Shown here piece after piece: positions 56,963 to 64,000 of a stretch of 64,000 bases of DNA. Numbering within the stretch: position 1 is the stretch's first letter; each line of letters begins with the position of its first letter. Position numbers and translations under genes: made by a program. The notes beneath the pieces were generated by a model. It saw only the letters and a program-made list of their open reading frames with translations. It did no database searches and was not told where the DNA came from. The stretch is from Hyphomicrobiales bacterium (GTDB taxonomy: Bacteria; Pseudomonadota; Alphaproteobacteria; Rhizobiales; Rhizobiaceae). Location of the stretch: positions 62,001 through 126,000 of the forward strand of contig UCLB01000009.1 in NCBI GenBank assembly GCA_900473205.1, given 5' to 3'.

Positions 56963-59190
56963 GCGGCTTTCTCCTGAGCGAGAGGAACAGTAGGTGCGGT
57001 GGTGACACCGGCGACGCGGTTTTCGCGTCTCAGGCGCCGTTCCCCGACAATGAGCTGGAAGCCCGTGATAACGGTAATCATCACGACGATGAGCATGGAC
57101 GAGTAAGCGATCGCCACACCATATTCTCCGTTTTCGACAAGGCCGACGATGTAGGATGTGGCCATGTTGTATTCCGCGCTGACGAGGAAAATAACGGCGC
57201 TGATCGAGGTGATTGCCCTGACGAATGAGTAGACGAGGGCGGCCGTTATTGCTGGACGGAGAAGCGGCAGGATGACCTTGCGGATGGTGCGGAAACTGTC
57301 CGCCCGCAATGTTAGAGATGCCTCGTCGAGACTTTTGTCCAGCTGGCTCATCGCCGCGATGCCACCGCGAACGCCGACGGGCATGTTGCGGAAGACGAAG
57401 CAGGCGATGAGGATCATCGCCGATCCCGTCATCTCGATGGGAGGAAGGTTGAACGCCATGATGTAGCTGACGCCGATAACCGTGCCGGGAATGGCAAAGC
57501 TCATCATCAGCGCAAATTCGAAGACGTTTTTGCCGGTGAATTTCTGGCGGACGATAATATAGGCTGTCAGCAGCCCGACAGCAGCCGTCAGCGGGGCTGA
57601 GATCAGCGCGATTTTCATGGTCGTCCAGAACGAATTCCAGGCGACGCCCGTCCAGGCAATGCTGCCATTGTTGAAGCCGACGGAGAAGGCCCTGATGTAG
57701 TGATCCAGCGTCAGGGAGTTGTCGAGACCCCATGTTTTGACGAAGCCACCGATCAGGATCATGCCGTAGACGACGATGGTAAACAGCATCCACGGCACGA
57801 CGACGGCATGCACGCCGATGGAAAGGCCACGGGGCAGGGCAATATGCGCACCGCTGTCGCCCTTGCCGGTGACCGTCGCGAAATTCTTGCCGGACAGCCA
57901 GAAACGCTGGGCCAGAAAGGCGGAAAGCGTGAAGCAGAGCAGAACCATGGCTAGAACTGCCGCCCGGGATGGATCGTTCTGGGAGCCGACGACAGCAAAG
58001 AAGATTTCGGTCGACAGCACGCCATGGCTACCGCCGAGCACGAGTGGGTTGCCGAAATCGGCCATGCTTTCGATGAAGCCAATCAGAAATGCATTGGCAA
58101 GACCGGGTTTCATCAGCGGCAGCGAGACACGCCAGAAAGTGCGCCAGCGGTCGGCACGCAATGTCTGCGATGCTTCTTCCATCGATGGGCTGACACCTTC
58201 AACGACACCGATAAGAACGAGGAAGGAAATGGGCGTGAATGACAGGACCTGCGCAATCCAGATGCCCGTCAGGCCGTAGAGCCATCGGCCGGGCTCGATA
58301 CCAAACAGGTTCGAGAGCCCTTCGGTAACGACGCCCGCACGACCGAACAGCAATGTGAGTGCAAGGCCTATGACGAATGGCGGCGTGATGATCGGCAAGA
58401 CGGTAAGGAGGCGCAGACCTTTCTTGAAGGGAAAACGCGTGCGTGTTGCCACAAGTGCAAAGCCGAGGCCAAGCAGAGTAGAGGCGGATGCCGTCATCAG
58501 CGCGAGCGCAAGGGTGCGCCATGCCACACCGCAACGTTCTTCGCCCAGGACGCAGCCAAGGCTCCAGATGCCGGGGTCTTGCAGGTTTCGGATGAAGCCA
58601 TCAGGATTGAAAGAACCGTCGAAGTCCTGCACCGAGGCGATGAACATGCTGCCGATGGGGTAGAAGACGAAGATCGCAACGAGAAATATTAGCAGCGATA
58701 TGGAGGCGACGATGAAGGCATCGCCCTTCATGACACCACGTTCTGCTAAGCCGAATGCGAAAAGCAGAACGAAAACAACTGCCATGACCACCGCACCGGC
58801 GCCCATGGAGGACTGACCGTTCGCGAGTTGTCCAAACAACGTTTCGCTGATTGTCCAGGTCCAGCCCGTAAAGCCGATGGCAAGGCCTTGAAGCGAGAGG
58901 AACAGCAGCCCCGTCATACCGATGATGGACATGAGCTGACCGCGTTTCATCGGGCCCTGTATGGTTCTTGCCAGGCACGCCGCCAGAAACATGGCGACGA
59001 CACCAATGAGCCAGAGCTTGCCATGCGAGGCGATCTGCAAGAAAGCCGGTGCCGAGGTTTCGGATGACAGGAAATCCGACAGCCAGCCAAAGCCGAAAAA
59101 GCCGCGTTCAATTCTGTACCAAGGCAGAAGAATGAGGGCCGCTGCCCCGAGTGCAAGGACGATGTCCAGCCTGCGATTGCCACGTCTCAT
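56959..59190 (-). CDS. Fbp-type ABC permease, fused double permease
   Basis: A 743-residue inner-membrane permease with two copies of the binding-protein-dependent fold; EAA loops are EEASQTLRADRWRTFWRVSL and DEASLTLRADSFRTIRKVIL. It has a long N-terminal extension of several helices (residues 1-160) before the first core, longer than typical FbpB (about 550). It acts as a self-contained pair. Iron is the family's usual cargo, but phosphorylated compounds are also carried by relatives. Confidence 0.88.
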   Translation of the reverse strand: MRRGNRRLDIVLALGAAALILLPWYRIERGFFGFGWLSDFLSSETSAPAFLQIASHGKLWLIGVVAMFLAACLARTIQGPMKRGQLMSIIGMTGLLFLSLQGLAIGFTGWTWTISETLFGQLANGQSSMGAGAVVMAVVFVLLFAFGLAERGVMKGDAFIVASISLLIFLVAIFVFYPIGSMFIASVQDFDGSFNPDGFIRNLQDPGIWSLGCVLGEERCGVAWRTLALALMTASASTLLGLGFALVATRTRFPFKKGLRLLTVLPIITPPFVIGLALTLLFGRAGVVTEGLSNLFGIEPGRWLYGLTGIWIAQVLSFTPISFLVLIGVVEGVSPSMEEASQTLRADRWRTFWRVSLPLMKPGLANAFLIGFIESMADFGNPLVLGGSHGVLSTEIFFAVVGSQNDPSRAAVLAMVLLCFTLSAFLAQRFWLSGKNFATVTGKGDSGAHIALPRGLSIGVHAVVVPWMLFTIVVYGMILIGGFVKTWGLDNSLTLDHYIRAFSVGFNNGSIAWTGVAWNSFWTTMKIALISAPLTAAVGLLTAYIIVRQKFTGKNVFEFALMMSFAIPGTVIGVSYIMAFNLPPIEMTGSAMILIACFVFRNMPVGVRGGIAAMSQLDKSLDEASLTLRADSFRTIRKVILPLLRPAITAALVYSFVRAITSISAVIFLVSAEYNMATSYIVGLVENGEYGVAIAYSSMLIVVMITVITGFQLIVGERRLRRENRVAGVTTAPTVPLAQEKAA

Positions 59191-59247
59191 GGCTTACCTC
59201 GCTTGTTTCAAGATAGAAGAATGGGATGCAACGGGCACCGGAGAAAT

Positions 59248-59276
59248 GGACCGGCGGTGCGGAGCCCCGCCGGTCC
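59248..59276. terminator. hairpin between binding-protein and permease genes
   Basis: GGACCGGCGG and CCGCCGGTCC pair perfectly over 10 bp with a 9-nt loop, just after the binding-protein gene (minus strand). It probably stabilises that mRNA and lowers read-through. Confidence 0.6.
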
Positions 59277-59290
59277 AGACACACAAGGGA

Positions 59291-60316
59291 TCAGTTGGCG
59301 ACGGCGCCAACCTCGCGGTCCCAGCGCTCCAGCAACGCCTTGCGCTTGACCGGGTCGCCGTAGGTTTTGAAGTCGTAGTCGATCAGCTTGATGTCCTCGA
59401 ACTTCGGTGCTTCCTTTGGCACTTCAGCCTGCTTGTTGGATGGCAGCTGAAAGGACTTGGCATCCTTCATTCTGGACTGCACATCAGGCTTCAACGCCCA
59501 GTCATACCAGACCTTGGCATTTTCCAGATTGCGCGCACCCTTGATGATCGACATGGAGCCGATTTCGTAGCCCGTGCCTTCGCAAGGTGCGATGGACTTG
59601 ACGGGGAAGCCTTCGGCAGTCTGGGCCACGGCGTCATGCATGAAGACAATGCCCAGTGCTGTCTCGCCGCGGGCTGCGGCCTTTACCGGGGCCGAGCCCG
59701 ATTTGGTATATTGCGAAATATTGGCATTCAGCTTCTTGAGATAGTCGATGGCCTGATCTTCGCCCATGATCTGCACGAGCGAGGCCAATGCTGTGTAGGC
59801 CGTGCCGGATGAGTTGGGGTTGGCAATCTGGATTTCGCCTTTCAGTTCCGGGGCAAGAAGATCGGCCCAGCACAACGGCTCCCTATACCCCTTGTCCTTG
59901 AAGATCGTCGTGTTGTAGCCCCAGCCCAGCGCGCCAGCGTAAACGCCGACTGTGCGGTAACCGGTGCTTTCGGCCTGCTTCTTGGCCCAGTCCTGCAACT
60001 GGTCCAGCATGGGCGATTTGTATTCCATGGTCAGGTTTTCGGATGCGGCCTGCACATGCGGGTCTCCAGTGCCGGCCCACCATAGATCAGTCTTGGGATT
60101 GCGGGCTTCGGCACGAATTTTTGCGTAGGTCTCGCCGGAAGACAGGCGCACCATATTGACCTTGATGTCGTGGGATTTTTCAAAATCCCCCTTCATCTGT
60201 TCGCAAATGACCACATCGGCCGAGCAGATGAGGTTGAGTTCACCTGCTGCCTGCGCGGAAACCGCCCCGAGGGATGTCCCTGCAAAAAGTAGAGTGGAAA
60301 GAGCTGAAAGTCGCAT
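59291..60316 (-). CDS. ABC substrate-binding protein, FbpA/AfuA-like
   Basis: A 341-residue periplasmic receptor. The signal peptide MRLSALSTLLFAGTSLGAVSAQA ends near residue 23; ELNLICSADVVICEQMKGDF, TDLWWAGTGDPHVQAASENL and the ANPNSSGTAYTALASLVQI loop follow. Free-iron tyrosine pairs are not evident. AGGAGG lies 6 nt before the ATG at 60316. It shares about half its residues with the second receptor at 60428. Confidence 0.88.
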   Translation of the reverse strand: MRLSALSTLLFAGTSLGAVSAQAAGELNLICSADVVICEQMKGDFEKSHDIKVNMVRLSSGETYAKIRAEARNPKTDLWWAGTGDPHVQAASENLTMEYKSPMLDQLQDWAKKQAESTGYRTVGVYAGALGWGYNTTIFKDKGYREPLCWADLLAPELKGEIQIANPNSSGTAYTALASLVQIMGEDQAIDYLKKLNANISQYTKSGSAPVKAAARGETALGIVFMHDAVAQTAEGFPVKSIAPCEGTGYEIGSMSIIKGARNLENAKVWYDWALKPDVQSRMKDAKSFQLPSNKQAEVPKEAPKFEDIKLIDYDFKTYGDPVKRKALLERWDREVGAVAN

Positions 60317-60371
60317 GCGTATCCTCCTGTTGCTTGCGATGGATGTGAATGAAAGGCGCGCGTTTGCCTGC

Positions 60372-60393
60372 GCGGCATGGGCTTCCATGCCGC
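60372..60393. terminator. hairpin between the two binding-protein genes
   Basis: GCGGCATGG and CCATGCCGC make a perfect 9-bp stem with a 4-nt loop in the 111-bp gap after the first receptor gene of the operon. Confidence 0.6.
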
Positions 60394-60427
60394 CTTTGGG
60401 TAACTGTCTGGAAAATGGTGTTCTCGG

Positions 60428-61450
60428 TTACTGCGTGGCGGTTATTTCCGCATCGAACCGCCTGAGAAGCCGACTTCGTTCGCCCGGTTGGCCGAAGGTG
60501 GCAAAGTCGTAATCGACCATCTTGATCAGCGATATGTCAGGTGCCGCAGGCGGAAGCGGTGCCTTGGCATTCGAGGGAACCTGGTTCTGGCCTGCTGCGG
60601 CACCTGTCGCCTGTCCCTCGGGGCTCAATGCAAATTCCACGAAGCTTTGCGCCGCCTCGATGTTTTTGGTGCCCTTGACGATGCTGACAGCACCGATTTC
60701 ATAGCCCGTACCCTCGCAGGGAGCGACGATCACAAGCGGAAAGCCTTCTTCCTTCTGGGTCACCGCATCGTGCATGAATGAGATACCAATCAAGGTCTCG
60801 CCTTTGGCTGCCGCCTTGACTGGCGCCGAGCCGGATTTTGTGTATTCCACGACATTGCGGTTCAGCGCACCGATATAACGAAAGGCGTCGTCCTCTCCGA
60901 AAAGCTGAACCAATGTTGCGAGCATGGTAAAGGCGGTGCCGGACGAGTTTGGATTGCCCGCCTGAATAAGGCCCCTATAGGCATTATCGGAAAGATCTTT
61001 CCAGCAGGTGGGTGCTCTAAGCCCTTTCTGCGCGAGAACCTGCGCATTATAGGCAAAGCCCAAGGCGCCCGCGTAAATGCCGGACGAGTGCTGCCCGGAC
61101 ATTTTGAAGAAATTTTGCGCCCAGGGCAAAATGTCGGCCTGATGTTTCGGCACGTAGACCTCAAGCAGACCTTCCGACGCTGCCTGAAGATGGGTGTCCC
61201 CAGTGCCACCCCACCAGACATCAATGGTCGGCGCTGATTTTTCCGACCTGATCTGGTCCAGTATTTCGCCCGTGCTCTTGCGGCTGATGGAAATGGGAAT
61301 GCCCGTTTTGGCTTCGAAGGATTGCTTCATCTGAACGCACCAGGCTTCGTCGGTGCCGCACAACACGTTCAGGCCGGTGTCAGCCACGCAGGGTGCCACG
61401 GCGCAAAGCCATGCCGTCATTCCCGCCGCTATAGCCAACAGTGCTTTCAA
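60428..61450 (-). CDS. ABC substrate-binding protein, FbpA/AfuA-like, second copy
   Basis: A 340-residue receptor, the first gene of the operon. TTG at 61450 with GGGAGG 5 nt upstream is preferred to a TTG at 61483; the signal peptide ALLAIAAGMTAWLCAVAPCVA follows. WWGGTGDTHLQAASEGLLEV, GNPNSSGTAFTMLATLVQL and YTKSGSAPVKAAAKGETLIG closely match the downstream receptor. Two receptors for one permease suggest two ligands or a sensing role with the divergent two-component system. Confidence 0.87.
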   Translation of the reverse strand: MKALLAIAAGMTAWLCAVAPCVADTGLNVLCGTDEAWCVQMKQSFEAKTGIPISISRKSTGEILDQIRSEKSAPTIDVWWGGTGDTHLQAASEGLLEVYVPKHQADILPWAQNFFKMSGQHSSGIYAGALGFAYNAQVLAQKGLRAPTCWKDLSDNAYRGLIQAGNPNSSGTAFTMLATLVQLFGEDDAFRYIGALNRNVVEYTKSGSAPVKAAAKGETLIGISFMHDAVTQKEEGFPLVIVAPCEGTGYEIGAVSIVKGTKNIEAAQSFVEFALSPEGQATGAAAGQNQVPSNAKAPLPPAAPDISLIKMVDYDFATFGQPGERSRLLRRFDAEITATQ

Positions 61451-61658
61451 CAGAGCCTCCCTCTTGGAACCTCCCCGTTCCAATCTCCGAAGTCAGCATG
61501 TCAGATTTGCCGGTCGGCGCAATCGAAGAATGGTTACCAATTTTGCACCGCAGTGCCGAAGAACATTACATTTATTACATATATGTCGAGGCGCATCATC
61601 AGCTAGTCTTTGAACATGGACAGGCAAAATCGTATGGTGTCACCGGGAGGACGACACA
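61451..61658. promoter_or_regulatory. divergent promoter region, ABC operon / two-component system
   Basis: A 208-bp gap between divergent start codons. It is AT-rich around 61560-61590 (TTACATTTATTACATATATG), a likely promoter core and candidate site for the response regulator. GGGAGG precedes the TTG start of the regulator. Confidence 0.4.
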
Positions 61659-62399
61659 TTGCTGAACCAGAAGGTGCGAATTCTGATCGTTGAGGACGAT
61701 CCAGATATGGCGGAGCTGATCTCCGATCTCGTGGAGGCGGAGGACTGGATACCGATCTGTGCCGGGTCAGCGGAAGAGGCGTCGGCAATATTGGCGCGGG
61801 AACAGGTTCATCTCGTGCTGGTCGATCATAATCTGCCCGGCACGTCTGGCCGGACATTTGCCCAGCGCCTGCGCTTGCAATCCGATATTGGTATCGTCAT
61901 GGTCACCGCCGCTGGAAGTGCGGCTGACCGTGTTCTGGGGCTGGAAACTGCGGCAGATGATTACGTGGTCAAACCCTTCGAGCCTATCGAACTGACGGCG
62001 CGGATGAAGGCGGTTCTACGCCGGACCATCCCTGCACTAAAGCATGACAAGGAAACCGACAAGGATCATGCGAGGTCGTCGCTACGGCTTGGAGACTGGG
62101 CCGTCGATCTTGATGGACGGCAGGCGACATGTCTCACAGACCGCAGCCGCACGCTGACGACAGCGGAATTCGCACTGCTGGAGATCCTTGCCGCCACACC
62201 CAACCAGCCCGTCAGTCGAGCCCAGATTCTGGATCGGCTCGGCACCGAGAGTGAGCGCTATATCGACCGCAACGTCGATGTGCTTGTGCTGCGTCTGAGA
62301 AGAAAGATCGAGCTCAATCCCGACCTGCCTCGCCACATCAAGACGCGGCGCGGCAAAGGTTATGTGCTGCACACAGACGAGTCAGAGCTTTTATCGTGA
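61659..62399 (+). CDS. OmpR/PhoB-family response regulator
   Basis: A 246-residue regulator with a TTG start 8 nt after GGGAGG. The receiver has RILIVEDDPDMAEL, the phosphoacceptor Asp in LVLVDHNLPG and the Lys in YVVKPFEP. The winged-helix DNA-binding part is LTTAEFALLEILAATPNQPV to RNVDVLVLRLRRKIELNP. It is divergent from the Fbp-type operon and probably controls it, as in other importer-linked two-component systems. Confidence 0.9.
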   Translation: MLNQKVRILIVEDDPDMAELISDLVEAEDWIPICAGSAEEASAILAREQVHLVLVDHNLPGTSGRTFAQRLRLQSDIGIVMVTAAGSAADRVLGLETAADDYVVKPFEPIELTARMKAVLRRTIPALKHDKETDKDHARSSLRLGDWAVDLDGRQATCLTDRSRTLTTAEFALLEILAATPNQPVSRAQILDRLGTESERYIDRNVDVLVLRLRRKIELNPDLPRHIKTRRGKGYVLHTDESELLS

Positions 62400-64000
62400 T
62401 CAGCCGTTCGTTTCTCTCGTCCATCGCTTTCCGCCTGCCATTTGCCATCGTCTTCATCTGCTGTCTGGTGTTCAGCCTGTCGGCAACGGCGATCTACGGC
62501 TTGCAGCGCGCGCGCAACGAGATGGCAGCTTATGGACTGCAAGCCTTTTCCAGCCTGGCAAAAGCATCCCTGATTTCACGGCAGGTTTCCGATCTGGTAT
62601 CGAGCGCGCCGTTTCTGATGAACGCTGCATCGCCCTACCGCGTGTCCAGCGAAAGTCGCGCTGTCGTTGCGCAGGTCGATGGGCTGTTGAGCATGATCGG
62701 TCGTGATGGGGAGGACCCTGTCATCCGGGGTTTTGCAAGCGGTCAGATTGTGGAGCTGCTCAACCTCATCCACACCCAGACCCAAGAACTGGCACGGGAT
62801 GCGGATGCAGCGCAGGACCACAAAGCCAAGGCCGCCGCAGCGTTGGGCGAGATCGCCACCGGCGAAGGTGTTGAAGACGCGGCATTGAGACGCCAGTTAA
62901 ATGGCATCGTGCAGGCGGCGGCGACATCAGATAGTCTTTTCCAACTGGGTGAACTTCGCCGACGCTACGTTTCAGAAACCGAGATGCGGCAGAACAGGTC
63001 TGCCCCGGATGTCAGGGTTTCGTCGAAGCAGCTTTTACCCTATGAACGGGTTTTCGAAGCGCAGACCAACTACCTCCTGGGGATGTTTGCCATTCGTGCA
63101 TCGGTGTCGAAGCTCCACGATGTGTCACGTGACCTTTCGCATGCGACCGAATCCCAAAGCGACGCCGTGGCACAAGGGTTGAATGACGACCTGCTTTCAA
63201 CATCGAATGCGCTGTATCGGCTGTTGATCACCGTTGCACTGGCCTCGCTGCTGGTCCTTGTCGTGGCTGTTTTCTCTATCCACTCCGTCATGCGGGTGTC
63301 GCACGGCATCGTCTCCCTCTCCAAGGGCATGAACGCCCTTGCAAAAGGCGACAAGAATGTCGGTCCGCCGTCCTATCGCGGCAACGAGACCGAGCTCATC
63401 AGGCTTCTGGATGCGTTCAAGGCTTTCAACGACAGCGTAGAGCGCGTCACGCGCTTGCGTCGCACCGCTGAAGCTGCGGCGCGGACGATACGGTCGACGT
63501 TTCGCAACATGAATGAGGGTATCGCGCTGTTCGACGCCGCAGGGGACCCGATCACGATGAACCGTCGCGTCATCGATCTCATTGGAAAATCTGCCGCATC
63601 AAGAAAGTCGCCACTGCGAAAATTCGCGCAGGCCATTCCTGAAATCGATCCAGACCTGTTGCCATGCCACACACATGCAGGAACGTTGCAGGAGCGGGCG
63701 GTCGTTCGCCACCGCGCAGCGGACCAGCAGGTTATCGAGATTTCGCTGTCACGCCAGCCAGACAGGGGCATCGTGCTTCTGGCGCGGGATGTGACGGCCA
63801 TGGACCGTCAGGAAGCTGAGGCGTCCAAAGCGCAGCGCCTTGATGGCATCATGCGCATGACGCATCAGGTCAGTCATGAGGTCGGCAACATGATCGGCAT
63901 CATCACCGGTAGCCTTGGGCTTCTGGAGCGGGAAGCTGGCTTCAACGACCGTCAGAAACGTCACCTTGCGCGTATCCGCAAGGCGGCAGACCGTGGGCGT
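62396..64000 (+). CDS. sensor histidine kinase (3' partial, runs off the window)
   Basis: A frame opens with GTG at 62396 (overlapping the regulator's TGA) and stays open to the end of the window, 535 codons. It has a first helix (residues 14-36, LPFAIVFICCLVFSLSATAI), a periplasmic helical domain of about 240 residues, a second helix (LLITVALASLLVLVVAVF), a HAMP-like segment, a PAS-like domain (FRNMNEGIALFDAAGDPITM) and a dimerisation box with the phosphorylatable His in HQVSHEVGNMIGIITGSLGL. The H-E-V-G-N box differs from the common S-H-E-L/I-R-T-P. The ATPase domain lies outside the window. Confidence 0.85.
   Translation, partial: MISRSFLSSIAFRLPFAIVFICCLVFSLSATAIYGLQRARNEMAAYGLQAFSSLAKASLISRQVSDLVSSAPFLMNAASPYRVSSESRAVVAQVDGLLSMIGRDGEDPVIRGFASGQIVELLNLIHTQTQELARDADAAQDHKAKAAAALGEIATGEGVEDAALRRQLNGIVQAAATSDSLFQLGELRRRYVSETEMRQNRSAPDVRVSSKQLLPYERVFEAQTNYLLGMFAIRASVSKLHDVSRDLSHATESQSDAVAQGLNDDLLSTSNALYRLLITVALASLLVLVVAVFSIHSVMRVSHGIVSLSKGMNALAKGDKNVGPPSYRGNETELIRLLDAFKAFNDSVERVTRLRRTAEAAARTIRSTFRNMNEGIALFDAAGDPITMNRRVIDLIGKSAASRKSPLRKFAQAIPEIDPDLLPCHTHAGTLQERAVVRHRAADQQVIEISLSRQPDRGIVLLARDVTAMDRQEAEASKAQRLDGIMRMTHQVSHEVGNMIGIITGSLGLLEREAGFNDRQKRHLARIRKAADRGR

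Noticed and set aside
56963-57793. N-terminal extension of the FbpC-like ATPase frame
   Set aside because: It runs inside the permease gene in another frame; the ATGA overlap and family N-terminus put the start at 56962.

Overview
The window reads as part of an accessory or secondary replicon of a Rhizobiaceae bacterium (Agrobacterium/Rhizobium type). The signs are high GC, dense ABC and tripartite importer operons, FCD-type GntR and LysR regulators beside the catabolic genes they probably control, and an EcfG-type stress promoter. This assignment is inference from gene style and layout; there is no rRNA or phylogenetic marker.

Left part (1-24.4 kb). An SsuC/SsuB-like importer with an LLM flavin monooxygenase (1-2.8 kb) is followed by a tricarboxylate-type module (3.1-10.1 kb): TctB-TctA-TctC, an AbrB-like membrane protein, a GntR regulator and two isocitrate-lyase/PEP-mutase family enzymes, one of them divergent across a palindromic operator. 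A small island (10.1-13.9 kb) holds a RelB/ParE-type toxin-antitoxin pair, a DUF2513-like protein and a large tyrosine recombinase broken by two compensating frameshifts. Next come a minus-strand polyamine-type ABC operon with an M24-fold protein that has lost nearly all metal ligands and a flavin reductase-like protein (13.9-19.9 kb), then a family-3 ABC importer, a TIM-barrel isomerase and a GntR regulator (20.5-24.4 kb).

Middle part (24.5-45.4 kb). A DUF4143 AAA+ ATPase is preceded by four repeats at an exact 22-bp period. A decayed gap carries a FecE-like fragment. A complete L-idonate/ketogluconate set (IdnD, 2-hydroxyacid dehydrogenase, GntK, IdnO) lies downstream of an amino-acid-type ABC importer with RraA and a second SDR, divergent from a LysR regulator. 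A 5-oxoproline module follows (aminotransferase, PxpA, PxpC, PxpB, AccC and two BCCP-like proteins, one without its biotinylation site). The aspartate decarboxylase/Asp:Ala antiporter pair with a CII-like regulator closes this part.

Right part (45.5-64 kb). There are small envelope proteins, a CPBP protease, an EAL phosphodiesterase that seems to start at CTG, a receiver-domain pseudogene, a CsbD stress protein under an EcfG-like promoter, and a GAF-GGDEF-EAL gene destroyed by an ISL3-family element. The end is an Fbp-type ABC operon with two substrate-binding proteins and an inositol-monophosphatase-family enzyme, divergent from a two-component system whose kinase runs off the window.

A recurring structure not explained by genes is a set of eight short tRNA-like remnants, all in the same orientation, nearly all sitting exactly at junctions between functional modules.
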